From assembly GCA_029582155.1 (NCBI GenBank), contig CM055897.1, positions 7,645,161-7,709,160 of the forward strand: a DNA stretch of 64,000 nt, written 5' to 3'. The notes beneath the pieces were generated by a model. The model worked only from the letters and a program-made list of their open reading frames with translations. It made no database searches and was not told where the DNA came from. Shown here in pieces: positions 1 through 14,400 of this stretch (positions are counted from its first letter, which is position 1; every line of letters starts with the position of its first letter). The translations under genes were made by a program, and so were the position numbers. The stretch comes from Panopea generosa. Taxonomy: Eukaryota > Mollusca > Bivalvia > Adapedonta > Hiatellidae.

Positions 1-635
1 GTCCGCCTGTTCTTCACCACGTCAATTTATTAACTCAATTAAAAGTTGTTCGATTTTTTTCAAATTTCATAACAAGGTTACGTATCACTAGACTTTGCAT
101 GTGATTGCATGTTGTCTCCTATCGCATTTGTATAGCATGCCCCCTTTTCGCACTAACAATTAAGTTTTATTTTACGGCCGCTTTGTAACACTTGTTGCCT
201 GATACTTTGAAAATTTGTTCACAAGGTTGCCTATCATGGGATCTTGTATTAACATGAAATTTCAATTCCTCATTGAATTAATAGCTTGTGTTTTTAAAAA
301 TACGTTGACTGTAATTAATATATGGTTAATAGTTTTGACGGACGTTTGATTTGGACTGCTTTGCATTGTTGTTCTGTGTTTTTGTTCATAAAAACTAGAA
401 ATAAACATTGTTGTTGTAAAATATATACCTCAAATAATATTGCACATGTATGACTCCAACATTAATATATTTTGCTACACATGTTAAAATCAAAGTAAAA
501 TATTAACTGAAATGAAAATAAAAATAGTATGTATTCCATTATAAGTGCAAAATATAATACTCACCGTTAACGAAATGTATTTTTGATATAATATAATAAA
601 TGGTGTTTTTAAGAGTATCAACATTATAAGAAAAA
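1..635. other. 3' flank or terminal intron of the VWDE-like gene
   Basis: AT-rich, with no open frame of note. On the minus strand a GTGAGTATT donor-like site (about 555-563) sits downstream of the TAG, so part may be 3' UTR or intron. Confidence 0.3.
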
Positions 636-800
636 CTATATTACTGTAATGTCATAAGCGCAACTGAATATTGAATTGTTAAGTTTGCTTTCACTCATGC
701 GACCATCTTCCGTTGCTAAGTAACTAGTCATTATTGCAGTATAACATTTGTCGTATGCTTCTTGTGTATAATCTGTTGTAATTGATTCGTTGGTCGATCG
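636..800 (-). CDS. exon 14: last coding exon in window
   Basis: Begins after TTTACAG and runs 54 codons to TAG (636-638), ending SIFSCAYDITVI. The Cys spacing (DKCY ... FSCAYD) resembles the short segment after VWD in VWDE. A GT (GTAATA) lies in frame just before the stop, so an alternative splice out of the window is possible. Confidence 0.7.
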   Translation of the reverse strand, partial: RSTNESITTDYTQEAYDKCYTAIMTSYLATEDGRMSESKLNNSIFSCAYDITVI

Positions 801-2411
801 CTGTAAATGAAAACAAATGACTTTTTATTTAAAGTAACGTGTTTGAAATAATATTTAAACTACATGTTAAGCAAATTTATATATATGAATATATGAATCT
901 CTTAGCTTTGAAAAAAAACGCTCTTTATATTTACGATGTTATTAATGAAAGTATATTTAATGAATGTATCTAGAAGAACATTTACCTTCATTATAACTTG
1001 GTGTAACTTATTACTAGAAAGTCTCCTCTGGATCTCTTTATGGTGTGATGAAACGGACCTCTTTTTGCCTATGTTGCAAATTCGTGCAATACCATTTTCT
1101 ATAATTGTGTTTTTTTTGCAAAGGTTAGATTCGTCTATTGAACAAACCACTGCATTGGCACTACACGCACAAAACATGAACTCGTTTCCGTAATGGTATG
1201 GACTCTGGACAATTGGTCCGTTTCGCAAATAGCTATCCGACTCCTGTAAAGCAACCCCGTTTTCGTTTAGGATTCCGCCGCCAAATCTTTATTTTAAAAA
1301 AATGAAATAAGAAGGGTATTTGAGTACTTTATTAATGTTTTAAACGCATTAGGGAAAGAGTTCACCTAATCAGCTATACATTTTCTGTGATTTATGTGTG
1401 TAAAGTACAGGACTCATTTCACTATCAAAGTATAATACGAAATTATATAATCATCATTTTTCTGCACCCAACTTCGTAGCGACACGTTTGCATCGAATGA
1501 AGGTAGACTTAATTTTCTGGTTGTATAATAATTATTCTATAATAATCATATTATGCTACAAATGACTTACATAAAAGAACAATGGTGCGTTACCATTTTT
1601 TTGTTTTGTTAGTACACTCGCCATACATCACTTATACGTAGAATCAATAGAAAATGTTTTTGGATTTTACATTAAGTTATACAGAGAACACAAATGTCAA
1701 ACGTACATGTACATACAAATGTATATATACTGAAGGTATTCGTAACAGATGTTGATTACATATTGAAATACACTATAGCTTAACCACAGTATCACTTTTA
1801 ATACAATAAAGAACAGTCTTCTTAGATGATAATATTGTATCGGTGGGATGTAATTATGTTTTAGCTATTTTGCCATTACATTATACAGAACACTGTACAA
1901 ACAGAAAATAAAATCAATTTATATATCAATATCTTATCTCGACAGTAATATTCATCATGCATTGCACATTGCGACTGTAAAACATTTATTAGCCATTAGG
2001 CCATTTTACTACATGATCACTTACTTCCATGATTTACAAAACTGATCCGGGTAAGGGTGTGGATGATAGCGCGTCCCTGTGCTTCCAGTAAGATCGTTTC
2101 TATTATCTCCGTCGAAATATCCACATAATCCGTCTGCTTTCCCTAAATCTCTGGGAGACATGTAGACATAGATGTTAAGAAACTTTTCATATCCTGAAAG
2201 TGGTTTCATTTTGATTTTCACGTATGTACCTATTGGGGTATTCACCTGCGAAAACAATTTGCATAACTATACGTGATTTATTACTAAATATTTGATATCA
2301 AATTATCTTTTATAATGACGAAAATAATAATAATAACACAAACGCTCTATTGTTATACACATATCATTTAAACAGGACTCAACGTTAATCCAAACCCCTC
2401 AACAAAATAAT

Positions 2412-2462
<51 letters not shown>

Positions 2463-5400
2463 TCATATATATATATATATGGAGATAATTATTTGTGAAT
2501 ACATAAATGTACAGCCCAGACTACGGCAAGTGCGCCTAGCTACAATGCAAACCATAGACACAATATTAAGGCCTCTGCCAAACCAAATAAATTTGGTGTT
2601 GACCATGACTTATATACTATGGATTTACATGCAACACATCTGGACTGGACGGACAATTTACATACATGAACTGATAGCTTTGTATAAGTAGGCTCCAGTT
2701 TCACATGCTATATAAAGAACAGATTTATAAACTCATAGAGATACAGTGAATGTATATATATTTAATTTCATAAAGGGAGGTAATTAAATTGACAACAACG
2801 AAATTTACGATTTTTGGGATCTTTTCAGATTCTCATTCACAATGCATGATATATATATGGAGATAATTATTTGTGAATAACCTAGACATGAATGTACAGA
2901 CCAGACTACGGCGAGCGCGCCTAGATACAATGCAAACCACACATATATCTATGTTCCAAAATTCGGAATAAGATGCAAGGAAAATAGACATTCCTGTGGA
3001 AGGTGATTATATTAATGAATGATAAATAGTCAAATGATATTTTCTAATGGTAGACATATAAAGAAATTTGAATCATTGATTATTATAATCAGCTCGATTT
3101 CACGTATTTGTGCATTTTATATAAAACTACGTAAAGTGTTTTCTTCACAATAATAATAATACTTTAAATATTATTAAGTATTTGCAATCGAAACCTCTGA
3201 ATTTGATTGATAATCATTTACCAGATACATTTCTTGTTCTGCGATATATCGTACTTCGAGTATATCTTGTTCGCATGAAAGGAATTCATTCACAGCTTTT
3301 CCGTTACATAGGTCCACCGTAAAAATGTCACCACCAGCACGAACAGCCACTGCACATGCACATTTAGCACGGTCATTGTTACATGGCATTAATCTCTCGT
3401 GTACCTGTTGCATAGAATAATTACTAAACAACAAATCTAATAGGATAATTGGCTCAGATGCGTTTCGAAAAGAAGTTTCTATAATATCTTACACATGATT
3501 AAAACATGTTATTTCCGATATTTGATAGTAATGTTTTTGACCTGATCATTTGGAAACTATGCATTAAGAAGTTTTTAATTGATATATCCATTAAAATATT
3601 TCCAAAATAATAAGATTTATTAACATGACAATTGATTTTATTTGTTTGAATTGTGAATAATTTTACAAAGTAAACAACCTTTACACAAATCATGAACAAA
3701 TAAAAAAAAATCAAATCATTTTTATTGGCAATGAACATTTACAGCTACAATGTATTTAAATCAACTAATGGTGTATTTTTGTAATTCCCGAAAAATAAAT
3801 GAAACCATGTAATCATAGATAAACAAGGTTTATATTATCAATATTACGTCATTTACAGAATTCAGAAAAGTATGTAAAACATTCGAAATCAACAATTCAT
3901 TGGAACCAATACCTGTTTGTTTCAGTTCATTACCCGTTGTTTACTGTTTGATTAAAAAAAGACAGCTATTGTTCGTTATGCATGCATACGATTAGATTAC
4001 ATCTTTAAATTCAACAGATAGTAGGTACGAAATATTGATGTGTTTTGCGTGATTACTCGGTATTCATAACGATTCCGAATTTACATGCAGTGTGTTTGTG
4101 AAAGGAACAGATGCTGCTGCACAAACTATCGAACGCAAATGTAAGGCTGTTGTCAATATTTTCAAATAAATGCAAAATACTATTATTGAATTTCTTTTAT
4201 CACTGCCTGTGTTCAATAAATCACATGTACCTAGTTTGTTGAACTCGCCACACGCTAATTGTGAACATAAAAGATAATTTGAAAAATTGAAGAGCTCTTT
4301 AAATTTAACACTTTCCTAAGTGTGCCTTACTTTAACCACCGGTCACTTCAAGGTTATTGTTGTTTTAATGTAACTTGTATTCTAATTCGTCAGGTCAAGT
4401 ATTATTTAAAAGTTTTTTGAAATATAGTATAAATTGATAGAAGACATTTTACACGACATTTTACCTTCATATGGGTGTGAATGTGGTAGGGAATCGTAAT
4501 TAGTGAAAATAGGTGACCATGTTCGAGTATTTTACACTGTTGGTACTTCTTCCGTACATCGTAGCTTAAACTTTCAAATCCTATTTAATCTACATGTATT
4601 TACATGTATTTATAATTATCACCGAAAAAAAATTGTACAAATGTCTTACCTCTATTTTGTAATCTTTGTTTCTGTAAAGAATAAACACACCAACGTCCTT
4701 TTGGTGTTCGTAATATCTGTAAATACGTTATTTAAAACATGTTTCATCTTATTTTAAGATGACATATAGCATTCAATTTCATTTTAATATATTGCTAGAT
4801 AATTGTTCATTACTAATACTTAAAAAGACAGATTATAGCTGTTTAGAACTCAGATAAACCTTTTTTTTATTAAACAAGAGACAAATTGATACAGGTAACT
4901 CATCAGCAATGACATAATCATGGGAACAAATCAACTATAATGGAACATTAGTGATTAAAATACTTGTGTGAAATCTTAATGTGTTTCCTTGGTAAATGCT
5001 CAAGTCAATCCCCATTCATTATCAATTTCAGATTAAGTACTGTTATACCGAAATAAAACAAGGAAAATCATAGTCCCTGATTTTAAACGGTCCATTAAGA
5101 ATCAGTCGTACCATGTTAGACATTATTAACGCTGAGATACATCTTCAAACTGTTTAACGTTTAATCCTGTAATATAAATGCATTTCTAAGTAAGGTATAT
5201 TAGATTATGGTGACCGCATATTCATTCACAATTACAGCCAGTCTGAGAGATAATACATTTTTCTTTAAAATTTAAGGATTTATTTTCATTTTGTATAAAT
5301 AGCAACCAAGATACTTACAACTGGTCTCCAGATGTCATATGTGGATCTACTCGGGAAGAACATTCTTTAAAATGCCAATCATTGTCATCATGAACTATAA

Positions 5401-8400
5401 CCTTAAAGGATGCAAGAACAATACAACATTGATATCGAGATGAGTAAATGTCCTGTTCATAATATATATTTTACCCTTATGAGAATGTGTACTAAACAAT
5501 CAAATGAGAAGTAAACACAATGAATAGGTATAATAGATAAATATCTTGGATAGTATTATCGTCACAACATTACTGACATAATTAATACACAGATTAATTA
5601 TTTATAGACTGTATAAGTAGATTACTGGCAAAGGGAAGAAAATGGATCCCCGATTTTGAACGTTTCATCTAACATCGTTCTTTGTCACGACGTCATAAAA
5701 TGATAGGTCAAGCAAAATCCGGACTTTTCTCCTTATATATGAAGATCATATACATGTGTATGTCACAAATACAAATATGCACAGGTTAATATATAAAAGA
5801 ATATTGAAACAGTCATTGCAATCGATTACAAATATATAACTTGTTCTTCCTGTTGGCGCACGATCAAAGACAAATGAGTGATGAATAATTTTAAACTGTA
5901 AAAGAATAATTTTTAGAGGAAAATACTAATCGAAAAAACATTTAATAAATATATAAAAATAGATAAACAGTTAGAGTAATAAGCACATTGGAACAATACT
6001 AGAAGCCTACTTACATTTACATAATCGACAATATAATTTTGCCATATTGCGTGACTTCCTCCTAACGAATGCGTTTTCATTTGTAGCACAAAGGTTCCCA
6101 TGTCATTATAGGTATTATGGGTATTTTTCATTTTCATCTTAAATGTTTGACCAATCCAGCTGTCGTCAGTAGGTTGCAATGTCCCCTTTGAAAGTAGTTA
6201 ATAGATGAGGACATAAAATAAACAAATATCTGTAATTATTGTCATTCATAGAGAAGAACATCATCTTTTAATTTTATAAACAGAAGAGGCTCAGATGTGC
6301 CTAAAGTTCGGACATCTATCTTGTTAAACTGTCAGACCAATAACACATCACAATGTTAAGCTTTATACCATACACATGTGAGATTGTTGGCATTACCCAT
6401 TTGTCGGCGTTCTTTGCCCACATTAAACTACTAATTACATTTTAATCAACATCCACTCAATACTCCAAACAATAGTTTGTTGTGAAACCTGAAGTAAGAA
6501 ATGTCAATTTATATAATGAATGTATGAACAAATCGCTCTGTACGTCTTGATGTTTTCTGTGAATACAATAATTATATAATGGAACTGATATAGGCGTAGA
6601 TAATGATTTTGATGACATTTTCAATATCAATAAGTACGGAAGAAGTTACGAAGTTACGACAGCAGTCATGTCCTTAAAATGGTCAGTTGCAAAAGCTGCC
6701 AGATACGAACTACAAATTTGTTTACGGATGCAACATCATAAAAACAAAATGGTGTAAAAACAATGATACCGTCTTACTAGCGGTTATTATTTCGGAAGCA
6801 CACACATGTATATTGTATAAAACGCAATTATAATATGTTCTTACAAATATATACCAAATAGAAAACAGTGACGCTATACACGGATGCACATGTTTGTCTA
6901 TGTATTTTAATTGTATACAAAAGATGAAAATATTTACCTTCATAGGATATCCACAGTCCGTATACTTTGACTGAACGGCCATAACTGATCGACAGTCCTT
7001 GTACGCACCTGTCGCATTGGCATCCAACATGTGAATATCGTGAGTACAGGGTCTTTTCTTATTGAAATGTATACATCCTATTGGAACAGTTACCTCAAAT
7101 TCGATGTCTTCAATGGCTTCTTTACGCATTACAATAGACCTCTTCAACACCTTCAATACGAATTTAATGTTATCCCAACAAATATATCTAATATATTCCT
7201 ATTTCTCTCGATAATTAACTAAATGTGGAATTCTGTCTATCACAGATGTCATCAAAATTTTAAAATAGATGTATTTAAAATGTAGGTCAATAAATAAGAA
7301 AATGTCAGATGAAAAAGTGGCAAATATGATGTATTAATCTCTTATCTAACTTGACCTTCATTGTTGCATATATGCTATCTCCATCTCATATCGTACATGA
7401 TCTACATCGTTAGTTATATGCTATCTCTGTCTCCTATCTTACATGATCTACATCGTTAGCATATATGATGTCTCCGTCTCCTATCTAAAATGATCTACAT
7501 CGTTAGCATATATGATGTCTCCATCTCCTATCTTACATGATCTATATCGCTAGCATATATGATGTATCTATCTCATATCTTACATGATTAACATCGTTAG
7601 CATATATGCTATCTCTATCTCCTATTTTACATAATCTACATCGTTAGCATATATGATGTCTCCATCACCTATCATACATGATCTACATCGTTAGCATATA
7701 TGATATCTCCATCTCATATCTTACATGATCTACAACGTTAGCATACATGATGTCTTCATCGCCTATCCTACATGAACTTCATCGTCAGCATATATGATGT
7801 CTCCATCTCAAATCCTACATGATCTACAACGTTAGCATACATGATGTCTTCATCTCCTATCCTACATGAACTTCATCGTCAGCATATATGATGTCTCCAT
7901 CTCCTATCCTACCTGATCTACAAGGTTTGCACACATGATGTCTCCATCTCCTATCCTACATGAACTTCATCGTCAGCATATATGATGTCTCCATCTCCTA
8001 TCTTACATGATCCACATCGTTAGCATATATGATGTCTCCATCTCCTATCTAACATGATCTACATTGTAAGCATACATGATGTAGTATACATGATGTCTTC
8101 GTCTCCTATCTTACATGATCTACATCGTTAGCATATACGATGTCTCCGTCTCCTTTCTTACATGATCTACATCGTAAGCATATACGATGTCTCCGTCTCC
8201 TATCTTTCATGATCTACATTGTAAGCATATACGATGTCTCCATCCCATATCTTACCTGATCAGCATCGTTAGCATATATGATGTCTTCTTCCCCTATCCT
8301 ACATGAACTTCATCGTCAGCATATATGATGTCTCCATCTCCTATCTTACATGATCTACATCGTTAGCATATATTATGTCTTCGTCTCCTATCTTACATGA

Positions 8401-11400
8401 TTTACAGCGTTAGCACATATGATGTAACCATCTCCTTTTTTTACATGATCTACAGCGTTAGCGCAAATGATCTCTCCGTCTCCTATCTAACATGATCGAC
8501 AGCGTTAACACATGTGATGTTTCCATCTCCTATCTTACATGATTTACAGCGTTAGCGCATATGATGTCTCCATCTCCTATCTTACATGATCTTCAGTGCT
8601 AGCGCATATGATGTCTCCATCTTCTATCTTACATTATCTACATCGTAAGCGCTTATGATGTTTCTATCTCCTATCATACATGAACTTCATCGTCAGCATA
8701 TATGATGTCTCCATCTCAAATCCTACATGATCTACAACGTTAGCATACATGATGTCTTCATCTCCTATCCTACATGAACTTCATCGTCAGCATATATGAT
8801 GTCTCCATCTCCTATCCTACCTGATCTACAACGTTAGCACACATGATGTCTCCATCTCCTATCCTACATGAACTTCATCGTCAGCATATATGATGTCTCC
8901 ATCTCCTATCTTACATGATCCACATCGTTAGCATATATGATGTCTCCATCTCCTATCTAACATGATCTACATTGTAAGCATACATGATGTAGTATACATG
9001 ATGTCTTCGTCTCCTATCTTACATGATCTACATCGTTAGCATATACGATGTCTCCGTCTCCTTTCTTACATGATCTACATCGTAAGCATATACGATGTCT
9101 CCGTCTCCTATCTTACATGATCTACATTGTAAGCATATACGATGTCTCCATCCTATATCTTACATGATCAGCATCGTTAGCATATATGATGTCTTCTTCC
9201 CCTATCCTACATGAACTTCATCGTCAGCATATATGATGTCTCCATCTCCTATCTTACATGATCTACATCGTTAGCATATATTATGTCTTCGTCTCCTATC
9301 TTACATGATTTACAGCGTAAGCACATATGATGTCACCATCTCCTTTTTTTACATGATCTACAGCGTTAGCGCAAATTATCTCTCCGTCTCCTATCTAACA
9401 TGATCGACAGCGTTAACACATGTGATGTTTCCATCTCCTATCTTACATGATTTACAGCGTTAGCGCATATGATGTCTCCATCTCCTATCTTACATGATCT
9501 TCAGTGCTAGCGCATATGATGTCTCCATCTTCTATCTTACATTATCTACATCGTAAGCGCTTATGATGTCTCTATCTCCTATCTTCCATGATCTACAGCG
9601 TTAGCACATATGATGTCTCCGTCTTCTATCTTACATGATCTACATCATTAGCATACATGATGCTTCCGTCTTCTATCTTACATGATCTACATCATTAGCA
9701 TATAATGATGTGTCCATCTCCTATCTTACATGTTCTACAGCGCTAGCGCATATGTTGTCTCCGTCTTCTATCTTACATGATCTACAGCGTTAGCATATAA
9801 TGATGTGTCCATCTCCTATCTTACATGATCTACAGCGCTAGCGCATATGATGTCTCCGTCTTCTATCTTACATGATCTACAGCGTTAGCACATATGTTGT
9901 CTCCATCTCCTATCTTACATGTTCTACAGCGCAAGCGCATATGCTATCTTCATCCCCTATTTTACATGATCTAAATCGTTATATATACATTTTTTCGCCG
10001 TTGACGACTTGTCGTTTGTCATGGGTCATTGTGTAAGATTAAACAGGTACACGAGTATTACATTATCGTTTATACTTTATCCGCAATATAAGACTTCATT
10101 ACTGTACATATTTATTTTGTTATGTCTACGGGGCTAGTAAACTTGAAAATGACACTGATTGACAAGTGATGCGAGTTTAACCAAATCCAACAGTCGTATA
10201 CCATGTTTTATATGATTTATCCCAATATAATTTCACTACATACTTTTAATTGTACTAGGCTCCTAGTATCAATTATAACATTGTCACTGTTTTTGATAAA
10301 TGTATTTAAATATGTCTTCAATAAAAAGTTCTTTGAATTATATGTAAAAAAAACTGACATAATAATACAGTGGCCTATAGAAAGAAATTGACTGAAAATA
10401 TTTTGTTCCGTAGACCAGAGCTATGTTAATTTAAGTCATTTACCTTTATACCGGCAAAAAAGTCGATTTGGCTTCTTACGATATCTGTGAGAGCTCCATC
10501 CCTACTTTGTGCAACTCTTATTGCACATCCAATCTAGATATATCAAACAAATTTGATTATATATAAAAGTTTCCATGTGTGCTTGTCTAACAATTTTTAA
10601 TGTTTGATTTTAACTTTATCTAATGAAACATATACGCGTTAGTTAAACATATAATAACTAACATAAGTATACCATATGTGAAATATTGTAACAATAGAAT
10701 GATCATTTAAATTTATGCTTATTACTTGAAACTGTCATATTTCCTTATGAAAGTATTAGTTTATATGCCAGTATTTGCTAGAACGTTTATTACCGTGATT
10801 CCCAGTTTAAAGTTGAGATCTAAAAGTGTTTGTTCACTGAGGTAAAGGTCTGCTGTGTTGTTTGATATTGTCACTTTGCTTATATAGTCGCCATTTATGT
10901 ACCTGTTAACATATACGAGTACAATTGAACTGATATAAACTTGCAGTAACTCAAATGAAACTTGTACTTTTAAAAGAAGGACAATCCCGACTATCGCTGA
11001 TCAGATGATCTGCATTTGATTGTGTCTGCATATTACCATAGGATATGCTATACTTATCTGTGAATATTGATGTAAGAACTGGAGTCTTCGTACGAGTTTC
11101 TGTGGTGGCTACTGCTCAATTTAAAGTTGGATAAAATAACCTTGACACATATAAAACTTCTTTGTACTAACGTTTTTTTGCTCGATTGCAAAGAAAGCTC
11201 AGATCTTATACGAAAACTCTTCACTTGTTCGATTCTTGGGTAGAACTAATGAGTAGTAATGTCCGAGAGTCAAACTTGGGATGAAACCTGCATCATCTGG
11301 CATAAACGGCCAATACTCTATCCAGTACAATACCACCCCATTTTGTTAACATGAACCTTGATGAAACCTGACTAAAATATATTGATATTAATGCATTATA

Positions 11401-14400
11401 TTGGATAGCATATAACATTGTGTCATTATGACAAAATGAGTATTTAAAACATTTGCTTACACATTATTATATAGTTTCATTACTATCTTCTTCTGTGAGG
11501 AAGACAGCTAATATTTTTGTCGCCATGTATTGACCATATCACACATATGTTTACAACTATTATGTATTGTATACCCGCTTTTGGCAAACCCATAACCATT
11601 AGTTCTTTGCGGCATTTGTGCCATGTTGACGTTTTTTTTATATGCGAACACAATGAATGTATTGTTGATCTAATATATCATGCAACACTACACACATTTT
11701 ATTATCTCATCAAGTAACTTTTTCTGCTAAAAGTGCGCCTGGTTATATAACTATCATTTAAATGAAGAGTGTAAAATATTATTTTTTATTATCATAATTA
11801 TGCTGAGTCAGAATAAGTAATATCACCACTGAGAACTATTACTGTTATTTCTAATACTGCTACAACTATCATTGGCTGCACTAGTAGTACTAGCGGTAGT
11901 ATACTATTATTTTTTTGTAGCAGTACAAGTAAAAAATGCAGCAATTTATATTATATATATATATATATATATGAGAATACTGATGCGAGTTATTGAAAAA
12001 TAGTATGAGCAAATAAAATTAAAACAGAAAGAAAAAACTCAACTTTATTTAAACAATATATTCAACAGATATATGCTTACCAGTATGCAATATAGTACAC
12101 ATTTTGCATTTGTGCAGTAAAAGAGCATTTGAACCTCAACTCCGGTTTGAAAAATTTGCCAATGGGTTCTTCGACATAAACTAAGTTTACTTTCACGTCC
12201 ACTTTTTTTGGAAGGGCACTGTCGGGTGCAGGATCCAAATCTATTACCAGATATAATGATAAGAAGAAATCAAACTTATAAACATAGAAATAAAAAAATG
12301 TTAAGTACTGAATCACATAAATTTGCTATAATGAACAAATCTGTCAAAATGACAACTTGGAAGCACAAAATGACTACAACAAAGGAAAGATTCGGTTTAA
12401 TTAAGTTTTATTAAGTTTGTTTATGAGGGCTAATGCATTATGCAACACACATCGCAGGTCATGATTGGGCCTCTACTGCTTTTTTTTATTATTTATTGAA
12501 GACTTACCCACATATTTGCAGTATGTATATAAAATATTTCGTCTTTCTTGGTGCTTTTATCTAGGATACGACTATGTTTATCAGTTGAACAGTTTATTGT
12601 ATTAACAGAACAATTCTATATCTTTTCACTTTGTGAATATCAGAATAAGCATCAACAAAAGTTAATTACACATATCAATCAAATCTAACATTGTGAATTT
12701 CAATACTTCATCGTAAACACGATATCAACAGCTCAAAATACGTTCTCAAATTCCTCGGCTTATATTCTAACAAAACGCTTCTCAATACCGTGAATGTGTA
12801 TTAAATTACAGAATTATCGTCGGAATGGATATGAACAATTTATACAACTTTACTTAGATCTGATTATGTCAAAAATCTATATATCAGACATTTAAAAACA
12901 ACATAATATAACATAAAATTCACATACCAATCTGCCGTTATGTACTGGAACAGTAACCTTCTCAATCTTTCTCGTCACGTCAACTCCAAAGATGATTCTG
13001 CTAACTAGACAGTTTCCCCATAACACAGTCAGAATATATAACAAAATAGTCCACATACCTTAGTGAATTTCGTGCAAATCATAAAAACAACAAACATTCC
13101 AACATCGTACGAAGCAGATTTTACGCTATTAGGCCAATGTAAACTTTAACTAGTTTTATGACAAATAAACCCGTAAAATCATTCTAACTTTCTTAATATT
13201 TAATGGAATTTGATGAAATAAACTTCAAAATGTATTATTATTTAATCAAAGAATGAAAATGATCTTAAAAACGTTACTCCTATCGAGCTATCGGTACGTT
13301 TTAATAATTCCACGCTACCGTTTCTAAATATAGCCTATATCACTACAATGGACATGTACTAGCTGACACTACTAAATTAGGCCAAAACATAACTATTTTG
13401 TTAAATCACGTCCCCCCTCAGGAGAAAAGTGGTTACACTTTTCTTTTTAAAGCTAACAAAATAAATACACAAAATAGGTTCCCTCTGTTAATTAGCATTT
13501 TACTAGTTTACATTTACTAGTTACCTAATTAAATATATATCTATATACAAATTACACAGCTCCTTAAACATAGACTTCTCTTACCTTATTTACTAAATCT
13601 AAATAACAGTATTCAGTATAATTAAAGTAACATAATTCTGAAATAACAAACTGAACTTATACTATTAACAATTCTTTACTCAGTCTTTGCTATAATCACT
13701 AATCTAATCTTCCTTGACCTCATTCGACAATCTATTCAGATAATCAGTTCCTACATAATCTCTTCCATGAATTGCTTGAATTCTCATCCTATATGGCTGT
13801 AGTGCTAACGTCCATCTCATCAACCTAGAGTTCGTCATCTTCGACTTATTCAAATAAGTGAGAGGTTGGTGATCAGTTTCTAGGATGAATTCCTTACCGA
13901 ACAAGTATCGGTGGAAAATTCCCCAAATCACACATAGACACTCGTTTTCAATCACTGAATAGTTCTTTTCCCTGTCTAGTAACTTCTTGCTACCATAAGC
14001 CACTGGTAATTTCTCACCTTCCGTTTCTTGTAGTAAAACTGTTCCCAATCCCACATCACTAGCGTCAGTTCTGAGTATAAACGGCTTACTGAGATCTGGT
14101 AACTTCAATAAAGGAGGACCTACTAGACTCTTCTTCGATGTCTTCGACTCTTCTCCTGACTCTCTCCCCACAATACCTTATTTTGCTGGCACTTCTTTGT
14201 CAAATCCGTTAATGTAACCTCAACAGCAGAAACATTAGGAATAAACTTTCTGTAAAACCCTACTACGCCTAAGAAAGATCTTATCTGCTTCTTAGTAGTC
14301 GGTCTATCTGCTTTCCGTACTTCCTCTATCTTCTCTTGTACTGGCATCAACGTCTGCGACTCACTAATTACAAGTCCTAAAAACTCTAACTTGCAAAACC

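Noticed and set aside
7360..9985. CRISPR-like array
   Set aside because: Units are contiguous and of one type without unique spacers, in a eukaryotic intron.
12500..12560. Extra small exon between a CCTAG acceptor and GTAAG donor
   Set aside because: Its 53-nt length does not connect in phase with exon 4, while exon 3 to exon 4 fits directly.
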